A stretch of DNA of 64,000 nt from a bacterium (GCA_026417415.1 JAOADG010000008.1:705612-769611); one strand, 5' to 3'. Counted from the first letter of the stretch, positions 1 to 8,724 are shown. A program made the numbers and translations. The notes: generated by a model from the letters alone, not told the origin.

Positions 1-1053
1 TGTAACATATTCTGTCAAACGTAATACATTGGTTTCTATTTCAACACCATCATCACGAATGACTTTTTTGTGTTTCTTTTTGAAACGTTTGGTACCTTCT
101 GAAATCGCTGCTATGGTCTGGCGTAATGTACTTTCAACAGCTTGTGCATCAACTTTTTTAGGTTTAGGTTTCTTACGAATTATTTCTGGAAGTGATGCAA
201 CTGCTACACGTTCTTTTATTGCTTTAGATTTAGTACGTACAATTTCTTCTTGTTCTTCTGGTGAAAGAGTTTTTCTTTTCCATTTTTTGGATTGTTCTTT
301 TTTAGTCGGGATTTCTTCAACAAACTGTTCTGATTGATTTTCTGCAGCAACTTCTTTACTAATTTTAGTTTCTGTCTTTTTCTTTGTCTTTTCTTTTACA
401 GTTTCTTTTGCAGGTTCTTTTTGTTCTGCAGATTTTGTTTTTGTTTCTTTTTTAACACCTTTTTCTTTAGGTGGGGTTTGAACAGTTCCTTTTGAAATGA
501 CATTTACACGGGGAATTTCAGGTAATGGAATGTGATTATCTACTTTTACTGGTGTGGGTTCAGTTGAACTATCCTCAGTATTTTCAACGGGTTCAACGAT
601 TGGTGGTATCGTGTCAGTCTCTTTTTCTGGAATATCTTCAACTGGCGCTACAATTTCAGTCTTTTGCTGGTTATCTTCAATTGGTTTAGATGGTAACTCT
701 TCAATTTTTACTTCAGTTTTAGTTTCTTCAACACTCTCTTTTTGAATGAATTGAGGATATAGATTTCTACTAATTTTTTCTAATTCTTCTTTTCTCAGAC
801 GTTCTTTTTCTTCACGTTGTTGGATTTCTAAAGCACGTTTTTTTTCTAATTCCAATTTAAACCATTTTTCAGGATCAAATTTTTTCACTAAAGCTAAATA
901 GATTTCTTCTTCAACTTTCCAATTACTAATTAAGAAAGTATTGGGTTTTTTTGGTACGTTCAAATCAGTGGTTTTGAGATATTCGATCAGAACTTCGGGC
1001 TTTTGATGAAGTTCAGTGGCAATATCAATTAGTTTTTTTACGGTATAACTCAA
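1..1053 (-). CDS. infB: Translation initiation factor IF-2, N-terminal part (cut by window edge)
   Basis: This is the first 351 codons of IF-2, the GTPase that brings initiator tRNA to the ribosome; the G domain and C-terminal domains lie beyond position 1. The start is a TTG at 1051-1053, six bases after the nusA stop, with AAGGG at 1063-1067 as ribosome binding site. The protein opens with the small helical IF2_N module (residues about 1-60, beginning SYTVKKLIDIA). A long charged Lys/Glu/Pro linker follows (about 60-270). Next comes a basic segment containing KRFKKKHKK, and the start of the second IF-2 N domain (LTEYV). The rimP-nusA-infB order is a classic bacterial operon and supports the call. 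The reading frame is open to the window edge. The only odd point is the TTG start. Confidence 0.87.
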   Translation of the reverse strand, partial: MSYTVKKLIDIATELHQKPEVLIEYLKTTDLNVPKKPNTFLISNWKVEEEIYLALVKKFDPEKWFKLELEKKRALEIQQREEKERLRKEELEKISRNLYPQFIQKESVEETKTEVKIEELPSKPIEDNQQKTEIVAPVEDIPEKETDTIPPIVEPVENTEDSSTEPTPVKVDNHIPLPEIPRVNVISKGTVQTPPKEKGVKKETKTKSAEQKEPAKETVKEKTKKKTETKISKEVAAENQSEQFVEEIPTKKEQSKKWKRKTLSPEEQEEIVRTKSKAIKERVAVASLPEIIRKKPKPKKVDAQAVESTLRQTIAAISEGTKRFKKKHKKVIRDDGVEIETNVLRLTEYVT

Positions 1054-1059
1054 TTTAGA

Positions 1060-2382
1060 TTACCCTTCACGTGAAGTTTGTTCAAAATACAAACTAAGTT
1101 CTCGGATAAATGCATTCATTTTTTCAATTGAAGTTAGCAGAATGTCTTGTAACTTTGAAGGATCTTCATCATACATATTTAACACTGCTTCTGCAGTAAA
1201 AATATTCTTTTCATTCAAACGCTTTAAGTACTCTTCTGGAATGTTAAAGATCTCACTTAATAATAATTCTTCAGAATAAAATGCAGATTGTTTGATTGGT
1301 CTTATCAGAAAATTCTTTCCTACAATTTGTGAAGCAAGAATGATGTTCTGTTGTCTTTTACCAATTGCTTGTGCCATTTGTTCATCTGGAATGACTGCGA
1401 CTGCACCTGTACCAGCAGGATCTATTAGAACTTCTACAGGTGTAACAGGATTAAGTGCTCTTCTAATTAATAATTCTCTGTCATTTGTCCATGGGATCAC
1501 ATCAATTTTTTCGCCATTTAATTCTCTTTGAATAGCTTGAATTCTGACACCTTTCATACCCACACAAGCACCGACTGGATCAATTCTTTTATCATTTGAA
1601 TCCACACAAATCTTAGTTCTCTCGCCCGCATCTCGACTTATCGCTTTAATTTCAATAATTCCATCTTGAATTTCAGGGACTTCATTTTCAAATAATCTAC
1701 GAACCAATAATTCTGATTTACGACTAACAATAATTTCAGGTTCTTTATTTGTTTTTCGAACGTCCACGATGACTGTTTTAATAGTTTCACCACGTCTGTA
1801 CTTCTCTGTACGAACTTGTTCGCTTTTAGGCAGTATCAATTCTTTATTATTGTCATGGAATAATCTAATCTCGCTACCTTGAATTTGTTTAATTTCGGCA
1901 ATGATGATCTCACCTTTTCTACGAATAAACTCTTGGTAAATATTTTCATAAAGTGTTCCACGAATTCGTTGCATTAACATCTGGCGTACAGATGAAACCA
2001 ATCTTCGTTTAAATTTTTCTTCAATATTGATTTGTTCAACAATAGTATCACCGATATTCCAGTCATTTTCATCAAAATCAAACCCTTCTTGTTCCGCAAG
2101 TTGTTTCTGTTCGGATCGTATCTTTGACACTTCAACTTCTAAATCTTTATTTTGAATTTTTCCATCTTCAACCAAAGTTTTTTCTACATAAATTTCAATA
2201 TCCCCTTTATCAAGATTAACCATGACTTGAAAGGGTTCTGCAGTTGATTGTCTATCAATTTTATGCAATTTTTTTAATGCTGATTTAAATACATCTTCCA
2301 AAATGGTTTGCAAGCGTTCTCTTTCTATACCACGTTCTTTTAGAAGCGTCATTAATGCCTCTACGATCTCAGAATTTTTCAT
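1060..2382 (-). CDS. nusA: Transcription elongation/termination factor NusA
   Basis: NusA binds RNA polymerase and nascent RNA and modulates pausing, termination and antitermination. The 440 residues show the N-terminal polymerase-binding domain (about 1-125), an S1 domain (about 135-200), and two KH domains. KH1 carries GACVGMKGVRI and KH2 carries QAIGKRQQNI, the GxxG-type RNA-binding loops. The C-terminal 75 residues are helical and helix-hairpin-helix-like, but the protein is shorter than the E. coli form (about 495 residues), so only one such unit is likely. The ATG at 2380-2382 overlaps the rimP stop in an ATGA arrangement, indicating translational coupling. infB follows after six bases. 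Confidence 0.97.
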   Translation of the reverse strand: MKNSEIVEALMTLLKERGIERERLQTILEDVFKSALKKLHKIDRQSTAEPFQVMVNLDKGDIEIYVEKTLVEDGKIQNKDLEVEVSKIRSEQKQLAEQEGFDFDENDWNIGDTIVEQINIEEKFKRRLVSSVRQMLMQRIRGTLYENIYQEFIRRKGEIIIAEIKQIQGSEIRLFHDNNKELILPKSEQVRTEKYRRGETIKTVIVDVRKTNKEPEIIVSRKSELLVRRLFENEVPEIQDGIIEIKAISRDAGERTKICVDSNDKRIDPVGACVGMKGVRIQAIQRELNGEKIDVIPWTNDRELLIRRALNPVTPVEVLIDPAGTGAVAVIPDEQMAQAIGKRQQNIILASQIVGKNFLIRPIKQSAFYSEELLLSEIFNIPEEYLKRLNEKNIFTAEAVLNMYDEDPSKLQDILLTSIEKMNAFIRELSLYFEQTSREG

Positions 2383-2864
2383 CTTGACTTACCCTTTGCC
2401 AATTTATTAGTGACATTTTGAAACATTATTTTTCCTTCTTTGATTGACTGAATTGAAAATTTTCTTAATTCTTTACCGTTTTTTAGAACGATGCTATCTT
2501 CATCTGCTGATACTATACAACCTGTATATTCCAATGTAATTCCATCTTGTTCATAAACAATTTGGATTAATCTGTTAATATTTTTTTGAAATTGCCATAA
2601 ATGATGTAAGGGCCTATCAATTCCTGGTGAAGAAACTTCTAATTGGAAATTCATTTCATCTGGCAATCTAACTGTAAACCAAGTAAGTAAATGTTTAGTT
2701 GCTACTGTAGCATCATCAATGGTGAAGCCAGCATCCTTTCTATCAATATATAATCGGATGGTCGGTCTTTTAGTTGAATTAGTATGGGTACAGTCAATCC
2801 ATTCAAACCCCAATTTTTCAATTTCGATTTTGCATTCTTCAAGAAGTGTATCCCAATCAATCAT
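2379..2864 (-). CDS. rimP: Ribosome maturation factor RimP
   Basis: RimP assists assembly of the 30S subunit. The 161-residue protein begins MIDWDTLLEECKIEIEKLG and contains the family segment around QLEVSSPGIDRPL, followed by a C-terminal SH3-like barrel that ends in a basic tail (KLAKGKSR). An upstream in-frame ATG at 2918 would add 18 residues, but that extension runs straight through a terminator-like hairpin (2885-2907). The ATG at 2864 has GAGGG four bases upstream and matches the usual family length, so it is preferred. It is the first gene of rimP-nusA-infB and overlaps nusA by four bases. Confidence 0.93.
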   Translation of the reverse strand: MIDWDTLLEECKIEIEKLGFEWIDCTHTNSTKRPTIRLYIDRKDAGFTIDDATVATKHLLTWFTVRLPDEMNFQLEVSSPGIDRPLHHLWQFQKNINRLIQIVYEQDGITLEYTGCIVSADEDSIVLKNGKELRKFSIQSIKEGKIMFQNVTNKLAKGKSR

Positions 2865-2884
2865 ATTACCCTCAAATAAAACAG

Positions 2885-2907
2885 AAGGTGGGCATTGGGC
2901 CCACCTT
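2885..2907 (-). terminator. Hairpin terminator after the membrane TPR gene
   Basis: A nine-base-pair stem (AAGGTGGGC / GCCCACCTT) with a five-base loop is followed on the minus strand by CTGTTTTATTTG, a T-rich run. It lies 33 bases after the stop of the TPR gene and just before the rimP start. It probably ends or attenuates read-through into rimP-nusA-infB. Confidence 0.6.
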
Positions 2908-2940
2908 TGAAAAGGCAATTCTTTTAAAACAAAATATAAC

Positions 2941-3615
2941 TTATTTACCAGTTCTTTGCAAGATCTCTTCAGCTTGTGCTTTTAATGAAGAATTTGGAAA
3001 CTGGTAAACCAACTTTAGTGCTGCATTTTTTGCCTTTTCAGGGTGGTTTGCAAGTAATGCAACACGTGCTGCATCATATAACGCTTGAGGTGCCATCACA
3101 CCCAAAGGCGACATTTGATACACTTGCATATATAAGTTATACGCTTCATCAAACATTTTTTTAGATTCTTTTGCCGTAGCTAAACCATTTGTTGCAGCAA
3201 TCGTCAATAAACTTTTTTTCGAATTATGTTGAATAAAATTTTGAAAAATAGTAGCTGCTGAATCAGGTAAACCTTGAATTAAATAAACTTTTCCTAAATA
3301 AAGTTGTGCTTCTTTAGCTGTGTTTGTACCGCGAAACTTTTTGATAAATTTATTAAGTTCTTCAATACTTTGTTCATAATTCGAAGCATTTAGTAATTGT
3401 TTTATTTTAGAAAGTTCGTAACCTGCATCATATTCTGCACTTTTCTTTGAATAAGAAATAAATAAAATAATTAAAACAATAGCAATTATTCCGCTTACAA
3501 CATAAACTCCATATCGCCAATACTGTTTAACCCATTCTTCTGCATTGGCTAAAAATGCTGCAAGTTCATCTTCTTTTATTTTCTTTTTTGAAGTGTGGAT
3601 TTTGATAGTTTTCAT
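2941..3615 (-). CDS. Membrane-anchored tetratricopeptide-repeat protein
   Basis: The 224-residue protein has a basic, cytoplasmic N-terminus, a single transmembrane helix at about residues 36-56 (GVYVVSGIIAIVLIILFISY), and a periplasmic domain of TPR-type helical repeats (about 75-220). A run NYEQSIEELNKFIKKF and a later HPEKAKNAALKLVYQFP fit TPR/Sel1-type helices. The layout resembles the YfgM family of inner-membrane TPR proteins, which help envelope protein folding in other bacteria. That role is only an inference here. The start ATG has AGGAAGG about six bases upstream. The gene begins 22 bases after the 3' end of tRNA-Arg, so it may share that transcript. Confidence 0.75.
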   Translation of the reverse strand: MKTIKIHTSKKKIKEDELAAFLANAEEWVKQYWRYGVYVVSGIIAIVLIILFISYSKKSAEYDAGYELSKIKQLLNASNYEQSIEELNKFIKKFRGTNTAKEAQLYLGKVYLIQGLPDSAATIFQNFIQHNSKKSLLTIAATNGLATAKESKKMFDEAYNLYMQVYQMSPLGVMAPQALYDAARVALLANHPEKAKNAALKLVYQFPNSSLKAQAEEILQRTGK

Positions 3616-3637
3616 TCTGTTCCTTCCTATTATTACG

Positions 3638-3712
3638 CGCCCCCGGCGCGATTCGAACGCGCGGCCTACGGATTAGGAATCCGTTGCTCTATCCTTACTG
3701 AGCTACGAGGGC
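3638..3712 (-). tRNA. tRNA-Arg (anticodon CCT)
   Basis: Read on the minus strand this folds into a full cloverleaf. The acceptor stem is GCCCTCG/CGGGGGC with one G-T pair. The anticodon stem ACGGA/TCCGT holds the loop TTCCTAA (anticodon CCT, reading AGG). The T stem is GCGCG/CGCGC with loop TTCGAAT. The discriminator is G and the CCA end is not encoded. The 5' end is only five bases after the acyP stop codon. Confidence 0.96.
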
Positions 3713-3717
3713 GTGCG

Positions 3718-3996
3718 TCAATGGACTATACGAAAATTGTTTAAAGTTTCTAATTTGGACCATTCAATCTGAAAATCAGTGATTTTAGTAAATGGATTAC
3801 CCTTCTTGATTTCATCTAAAAAAGAAATTAAAACGTTTTTATCACCTTGTACTAAAATTTCAACCGAACCATCCAGACAATTCTTGACCCAGCCACTTAA
3901 TCCATACTTTTCAGCATGTTTATAAACAAAATATCGGAATCCTACACCTTGGACTCTACCACGAACTTTTACAAAAGCAGTGTCTACAGTTTTCAA
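3718..3996 (-). CDS. acyP: Acylphosphatase
   Basis: Acylphosphatase hydrolyses acyl phosphates such as 1,3-bisphosphoglycerate and carbamoyl phosphate. The 92-residue length is typical. The signature GRVQGVGFRYF supplies the phosphate-binding loop and catalytic arginine, and GWVKN supplies the catalytic asparagine. The start is a TTG that overlaps the asnS stop (TTGA), so translation is probably coupled to asnS. tRNA-Arg begins five bases downstream of its stop. Confidence 0.95.
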   Translation of the reverse strand: MKTVDTAFVKVRGRVQGVGFRYFVYKHAEKYGLSGWVKNCLDGSVEILVQGDKNVLISFLDEIKKGNPFTKITDFQIEWSKLETLNNFRIVH

Positions 3997-5297
3997 GGGG
4001 TTAACCGATAAATAGTTCTTGGAAATGGAATAGTTTCACGTACGTGATGTATTCCACAAATCCATGCAGTAGTTCTCTCAACACCAATCCCAAAACCACT
4101 ATGTGGTACTGTTCCGTATTTGCGTAAATCAAGATACCATTGAAATGGTTCTATAGGTAACTGATGTTCTCGGATTCTGTTTAGTAATACATCATAATTG
4201 TCTTCTCGTTGCCCACCGCCAACAATCTCGCCATATCCTTCTGGTGCTAATAAATCTGCCCCCAATGCCCATCTTTCATCGTTTGGATCGCGTTTCATAT
4301 AAAAAGCTTTTACTTGGTGTGGAAAACGATGTACAAAAATAGGGCGATCAAATTGTTGCGTTAATATCGTTTCATCAGGACTGCCAAAGTCATTTCCTTC
4401 TTCAAAGTTTTGACCTAAAGAACGAAGTATTCCTATCGCCTCTGTATATTGAATTCGTGGAAACGGTTTTTTCACGTTTTCTAATTTCGATAGGTCTCTT
4501 CCCAGTTCTTGTAATTCGTTTTTTCTTTCCACTAAAACTTGAGCAACAATTTCTACAGTAAAATCTTCAATCAAATTCATTACACCATCAAAATCTAAAA
4601 ATGCCACTTCAGGTTCTACCATCCAAAATTCAGTTAGATGTCTTCTTGTTTTGGATTTTTCAGCACGAAAAGCAGGACCAAAACAATACACTTTGTTGAA
4701 TGCCATAGCCCCAGCTTCTTGGTACAATTGACCAGATTGTGACAAATAAGCTTGTGTATTGAAGTAATTCACTTCGAAAAGTGTAGATGTACCTTCGCAA
4801 GCATTTGATGTAAAAATAGGTGCATCAAAACATATGAAACCACGTGAATCAAGATAATTTCGTATTGCACGAATGATTGAATGACGCACTTTTAAAATAT
4901 TCACTTGATCCTGTCTTCTAATCCATAAATGTCTTCGATCTAAAAGGAAGTCCGGTTCATGATCTTTTTCATTAGGGTCCTTAGGGGTAATCGGATAATC
5001 CACCGATTGACCAACAATTTGTATATCATTGATTTGGATTTCAAATCCACCTGGTGCACGTGAGTCAGGATTTACTTTTCCGCTTATGATTACTGAAGTT
5101 TCTAAGGTTAATGAATTAAATAAACAAAATACTTCATCTGAAACTTCTGCTTTAGACATAACACATTGAATCCAACCTGTGCCATCTCTTATTAAAATAA
5201 ATTTTAATTTACCCGATGATCGGAGTTTAATAACCCATCCACCAATTTTAACAAATTCTCCTGAAAATTTTTTTACTTCTTGTATCGTTACTAACAA
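3993..5297 (-). CDS. asnS: Asparaginyl-tRNA synthetase
   Basis: This is a class IIb aminoacyl-tRNA synthetase that charges tRNA-Asn directly with asparagine. The 434 residues contain an N-terminal OB-fold anticodon-binding domain (about 1-105), motif 2 (FRAEKSKTRRHLTEFWM) and motif 3 (GFGIGVERTTAW). The tail RETIPFPRT is typical of the AsnS/archaeal-type AspS branch; overall length and the AEKSKTRRHLTE segment favour AsnS. The start is TTG at 5295-5297 with GAGG six bases upstream (5304-5307), two bases after the gpsA stop. It is third in purM-gpsA-asnS-acyP. Confidence 0.93.
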   Translation of the reverse strand: MLVTIQEVKKFSGEFVKIGGWVIKLRSSGKLKFILIRDGTGWIQCVMSKAEVSDEVFCLFNSLTLETSVIISGKVNPDSRAPGGFEIQINDIQIVGQSVDYPITPKDPNEKDHEPDFLLDRRHLWIRRQDQVNILKVRHSIIRAIRNYLDSRGFICFDAPIFTSNACEGTSTLFEVNYFNTQAYLSQSGQLYQEAGAMAFNKVYCFGPAFRAEKSKTRRHLTEFWMVEPEVAFLDFDGVMNLIEDFTVEIVAQVLVERKNELQELGRDLSKLENVKKPFPRIQYTEAIGILRSLGQNFEEGNDFGSPDETILTQQFDRPIFVHRFPHQVKAFYMKRDPNDERWALGADLLAPEGYGEIVGGGQREDNYDVLLNRIREHQLPIEPFQWYLDLRKYGTVPHSGFGIGVERTTAWICGIHHVRETIPFPRTIYRLTP

Positions 5298-5298
5298 T

Positions 5299-6300
5299 TT
5301 AATCCTCGTGTTTGAGTGTTCTTGTCATTAGTGCAATAGCAGCTTTTCTTGTATCTAAATCAGAAAACATAACATCATAGGTTGCTTTAGAAATAGGTAA
5401 ATCTACATTAAGTTTTTGTCCAATTTCAACTGCTGCTACAGTTGCATTAACCCCTTCTGCTACCATTTTCATTTCAGATAGTATTTTTTGAAGTGGTATT
5501 CCTTTGCCCAATTGTTCACCTACATAACGATTGCGACTAAATTTGGACATACAAGTGGTGATCAAATCTCCAATTCCAGAAAGTCCAGCAAATGTTCTTG
5601 GTAAACCGCCAAGTTGTACACCTAAACGACTCATTTCTGCAAGACCTCTGGTCATAAGCATTCCTTTTGTGTTGTCTCCATATCCTAAACCATCTGATAT
5701 TCCAGCGGCGATAGCAATGACATTTTTTAGTGCACCGCCTAATTCGACTCCAATAACATCAATTGAAGCATACAATCGAAATGTAGGTCCTGAGAGTAAA
5801 TGTTGAATATATTTAGCAAGTTCAAGATTGGTAGAAGCCAAAGTTACTGAGGTGGGAAAATCTTTAATCACTTCTTCTGCATGGGATGGGCCTGATAAAA
5901 CACAAAACTTTTGAGTCTCATCGTAAAGTTTTAAAACTTGACAAAGAATTTCTGACATTCTCAGGTTTGATTTAACTTCTAATCCTTTTGTAGCAATTAC
6001 AATTGGAGCACTTGTGCCGATCTCTGCAATTTGTTCACAGATGTTTCGGAAGGTATGACTGGGAATAGCAATGAGAATAACATCCGAATAACGAATGACT
6101 TCTTTTAACTCTGATGTGATTTGAATTTCTTTCGGGATTTCAAAATTAGGAAGTAAATCCGGCACTTCACGCGTTTTTACAATGCGTTCACATACATCGG
6201 GACGATATTCCCATAATTTCGTATGATAACCTTTCTTATTACAAAGGTAACCTAACGCTAATGCCCAGGATCCTGCGCCGATAATTCCAATTTTAATCAT
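5299..6300 (-). CDS. gpsA: NAD(P)H-dependent glycerol-3-phosphate dehydrogenase
   Basis: GpsA reduces dihydroxyacetone phosphate to sn-glycerol-3-phosphate, the backbone for membrane phospholipids, in the cytoplasm. The 333 residues have an N-terminal Rossmann fold (GAGSWALALGYL), the motif ATKGLE, and the catalytic lysine in GGALKNVIAIAAG at about residue 190. The C-terminal helical substrate domain contains GIGDLITTC and SRNRYVG. The start ATG lies inside the end of purM (8-base overlap) and the asnS start follows two bases after its stop, so it belongs to a compact operon. Confidence 0.97.
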   Translation of the reverse strand: MIKIGIIGAGSWALALGYLCNKKGYHTKLWEYRPDVCERIVKTREVPDLLPNFEIPKEIQITSELKEVIRYSDVILIAIPSHTFRNICEQIAEIGTSAPIVIATKGLEVKSNLRMSEILCQVLKLYDETQKFCVLSGPSHAEEVIKDFPTSVTLASTNLELAKYIQHLLSGPTFRLYASIDVIGVELGGALKNVIAIAAGISDGLGYGDNTKGMLMTRGLAEMSRLGVQLGGLPRTFAGLSGIGDLITTCMSKFSRNRYVGEQLGKGIPLQKILSEMKMVAEGVNATVAAVEIGQKLNVDLPISKATYDVMFSDLDTRKAAIALMTRTLKHED

Positions 6301-7288
6301 TTTTAATCACTATTTTTCCGACTGGATAGATTGGTTCATCAACTAGTTTTGTTAATTCTCCACCAAAACCTTTTTCACAGATAATTGTTAAACCGATACC
6401 TAAATTGAACGCTTCTTGCATGGATGTTTCGGGTACGTTACCGCGTATTCGTATTTCTTGAAAAATTGTCGGTTCTTTCCATTCACCCCAATTCACAACA
6501 AAATGCAGGTTTTTGTTTAACAATCGTTTTGTATTATTGTAAATCCCACCGCCGGTTATGTGTGCAAATCCATGAATTTGTGGAAGATCACGAAGTTTGC
6601 GAATAATCATAAGATAAGAACGATGAACTGCTAATAAGGCATCTCCAAAAGTTATTCCGTCCATCATTAAGTCGTTGGGAGAAAGATTGTCTTTATCAAT
6701 TAACACTCTCCGAGCAAGAGTATAACCATTAGTATGTAAACCTGTTGAAGCAAGCCCCCAAACTTCATCATCTTGACAAATACGACTTCCATCCAATTTT
6801 AACAAATTGTTGGGTAAATATCCAATAATTGTAGCACTTAAATCAAATTGATTAGGTAAAATGACGTCTTTTAACTCTGCAGTTTCGCCACCTAAAAGTG
6901 CGATGGAATGAATCTTACAGCTACGTATGATTCCTTTCATTAGATCTAAGTCACGTTCAGGTTTTAAAGTGTCCGTCATTAGTGAATCGAGTAAAAAAAG
7001 AGGTTCTGCACCCATTACAGCGATATCATTGACACAATGATTAACTAAGCATTCGCCTATAGTATCGTAACGATTTGCCCATTCAGCTATTTTTGTTTTT
7101 GTACCTACCCCATCAGTAGAAGCAACCAATTTTTTAGTTGCATTGGTTAGTGCTAAGTTAAAAACGCCGCAAAATAAACCTACACTATTTTCAACACCAG
7201 CAAAGTGGGTTTCTCGAACAAGTTCTTTAATTTTTTCAACAAACGTTTCACCTGCTAAAACGTTCACACCTGCTGTTTTGTAATCCAT
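6293..7288 (-). CDS. purM: Phosphoribosylformylglycinamidine cyclo-ligase
   Basis: PurM closes the imidazole ring to make AIR, step five of de novo purine synthesis. The 331 residues show the family start DYKTAGVNVLAGE, the ATP/substrate loop STDGVGTKTKIAEW, NDIAVMGAEPLFLLD, the glycine-rich LLGGETAEL, and FAHITGGG in the C-terminal AIRS domain. The ATG has GGAGGT close upstream. It is the first gene of purM-gpsA-asnS-acyP and follows a terminator hairpin after tRNA-Leu, so a promoter may sit in the short 7289-7329 interval or the operon may rely on read-through. No other purine gene is in the window. Confidence 0.97.
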   Translation of the reverse strand: MDYKTAGVNVLAGETFVEKIKELVRETHFAGVENSVGLFCGVFNLALTNATKKLVASTDGVGTKTKIAEWANRYDTIGECLVNHCVNDIAVMGAEPLFLLDSLMTDTLKPERDLDLMKGIIRSCKIHSIALLGGETAELKDVILPNQFDLSATIIGYLPNNLLKLDGSRICQDDEVWGLASTGLHTNGYTLARRVLIDKDNLSPNDLMMDGITFGDALLAVHRSYLMIIRKLRDLPQIHGFAHITGGGIYNNTKRLLNKNLHFVVNWGEWKEPTIFQEIRIRGNVPETSMQEAFNLGIGLTIICEKGFGGELTKLVDEPIYPVGKIVIKND

Positions 7289-7304
7289 ATACCTCCAAAT
7301 AAGA

Positions 7305-7327
7305 ACGACCGCTAAAGTAGCGGTCGT
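7305..7327 (-). terminator. Hairpin after tRNA-Leu
   Basis: A perfect stem of nine to ten base pairs (ACGACCGCT / AGCGGTCGT) sits three bases downstream of the tRNA-Leu 3' end. It is followed on the minus strand by TTCTTATTTG and then the purM ribosome binding site. It can act as terminator of the TonB/tRNA-Leu transcript and may also guide 3' processing of the tRNA. Confidence 0.65.
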
Positions 7328-7329
7328 AG

Positions 7330-7414
7330 TGCCGAGGGTCGGACTCGAACCGACATGGGATTAACTCCCGGTGGATTTTGAGTCCACTGCGTCTACCAAT
7401 TCCACCACCCCGGC
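7330..7414 (-). tRNA. tRNA-Leu (anticodon CAA)
   Basis: The minus strand gives an 85-base class II tRNA. The acceptor is GCCGGGG/CCTCGGC and the anticodon stem GTGGA/TCCAC holds the loop CTCAAAA (anticodon CAA, reading TTG). A long variable arm (CGGGAGTTAATCCCAT) and T stem GTCGG/CCGAC follow, with discriminator A. The CCA end is not encoded. The 5' end is seven bases after the tonB stop codon. Confidence 0.96.
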
Positions 7415-7421
7415 AAGTTGA

Positions 7422-8192
7422 TTATTGTAATTTAAAACGTATGGGTTGAGTTACCCAAATCGCAACGGGTTGTCCATTACTGATAGCCGGTTTCATCTTC
7501 CAAGTTTTTACGGCTTTTATTGCTGCTTCTTCAAAACCCAAATTAGGTGGTGTGGCTTTTAAAACCTTTACTTCCCCTATATCACCATTTTTCTTTACTA
7601 AAAATTGTACGATCACTGTACCTGTGATGCCAGCATTTCTAAGCATTTCAGGGTACTCTGGTGCTGGTGTTGAAATAGGAACTGGTTGCTTCTCTGTCGG
7701 AATAAATTCATCCGGTTTGGGAATATATTCTTCTTCTACTGGCGGTGCCACAACAACCTCTGTTCCTTCACCTGATCCTGCGCCAGCAACTGCAGTTCTA
7801 CCTTCGTCTATTTTTGAAGCTAATTCTTGTACAGTCATTACAACGACAGTATCAGGAACTTCTTCATCTTTTACAGCTTTGGGTTTGATCGCAACGACTG
7901 GTGCTACATTAGGTACAGCAATTTTTAATTGTTGAACAACTTGTTCAGATAAAGATGGTGGTAATGCAAGTTTTGTGGGATCGATATAAACTACGCGTGT
8001 AGTTTTTTCTTCTTGAACAAACAGTTTTTTTAATTCAAAATAACCATAATAACACCCGATTAAGCACCATGCAACAATGGAGGAAATAATTGCACCACGG
8101 ATTAAATTTCTTCCAACATAATCACGGAGTACTAAAGCACCATATTCACGGGATAGCAGTTCGTCAATAATGTTTAGCGTATGATTTGCCAT
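7422..8192 (-). CDS. tonB: Energy transducer TonB
   Basis: TonB spans the periplasm and passes energy from the ExbB-ExbD motor to outer-membrane transporters. The 256 residues have an approximately 30-residue cytoplasmic tail, one transmembrane helix (AIISSIVAWCLIGCYYG), and a proline/valine-rich periplasmic linker. The C-terminal TonB domain contains YPEMLRNAGITGTVIVQF and AIKAVKTWKMKPA. An in-frame ATG 21 bases upstream exists, but the ATG at 8192 has a perfect AAGGAGG five bases upstream, so it is chosen. It closes the ExbB-ExbD-ExbD-TonB cluster. Confidence 0.93.
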   Translation of the reverse strand: MANHTLNIIDELLSREYGALVLRDYVGRNLIRGAIISSIVAWCLIGCYYGYFELKKLFVQEEKTTRVVYIDPTKLALPPSLSEQVVQQLKIAVPNVAPVVAIKPKAVKDEEVPDTVVVMTVQELASKIDEGRTAVAGAGSGEGTEVVVAPPVEEEYIPKPDEFIPTEKQPVPISTPAPEYPEMLRNAGITGTVIVQFLVKKNGDIGEVKVLKATPPNLGFEEAAIKAVKTWKMKPAISNGQPVAIWVTQPIRFKLQ

Positions 8193-8197
8193 ATAAT

Positions 8198-8204
8198 CCT
8201 CCTT
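8198..8204 (-). promoter_or_regulatory. Ribosome binding site fixing the tonB start
   Basis: AAGGAGG lies five bases before ATG 8192 and overlaps the stop of the upstream exbD. The competing ATG at 8213 has no comparable site. Confidence 0.8.
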
Positions 8205-8724
8205 ATTGTCCACTTACAGCCAATGCCATTACTGAGTCATCAAATGCTTCCCATTTACCGATACTATAACGTGTTACGGAGTCAACTTGAAATTGGTCAA
8301 GTAAATTTACCATAGATGCAAATGGTGCTTGTGGTTGCAATTTCCCAACAATTACTAAATTGGTTCCAATTCCAGGTACATTTTTTCTTTCTATAATCTT
8401 TGCTGATAAAGAATCCCAACTTAACAATTTAGGCATTTCATTTCCTACATTATAAAACAACTCGTTGTTATTGGTAACTCGAAAGTTTAGGACTCTAGAT
8501 TCTTTCACATCAACGGTATTTTGTTCTAACTCTTCTGGTGGTAAATTAATTTCCATTGCTTGGGGTAATCTAAAAACTGTTGTTACCATGAAAAAAATTA
8601 ACAATAAAAACGCGACATCTACCATTGGTGTCATATCTATACGAATTGGTAAACGCGCACGTTTCCATGTTTTTTTCTTTCCTCGCCCAGTTGATTTTGG
8701 TCCTCCACCAATAATCTCAGCCAT
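8203..8724 (-). CDS. exbD: Biopolymer transport protein ExbD (second copy)
   Basis: ExbD is the proton-coupled partner of ExbB in the inner membrane. The 173 residues contain a basic glycine/lysine-rich cytoplasmic N-terminus (GRGKKKTWKRAR) and a single transmembrane segment with the key aspartate in DMTPMVDVAFLLLIFFM. A periplasmic domain follows. It is a paralogue of the adjacent exbD at 8741-9247, with the same transmembrane motif but a diverged periplasmic part. AGGAGT precedes the ATG. Two ExbD genes in a row next to ExbB and TonB are common in Bacteroidota-type bacteria. Confidence 0.92.
   Translation of the reverse strand: MAEIIGGGPKSTGRGKKKTWKRARLPIRIDMTPMVDVAFLLLIFFMVTTVFRLPQAMEINLPPEELEQNTVDVKESRVLNFRVTNNNELFYNVGNEMPKLLSWDSLSAKIIERKNVPGIGTNLVIVGKLQPQAPFASMVNLLDQFQVDSVTRYSIGKWEAFDDSVMALAVSGQ

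Noticed and set aside
29-745. Two plus-strand open frames of 102 and 63 codons
   Set aside because: They lie opposite the infB N-terminal coding region, have no ribosome binding sites and are low complexity; they are antisense shadows.
2864-2918. Longer RimP starting at 2918
   Set aside because: The extension covers a terminator-like hairpin, and the ATG at 2864 has GAGGG and the typical length.
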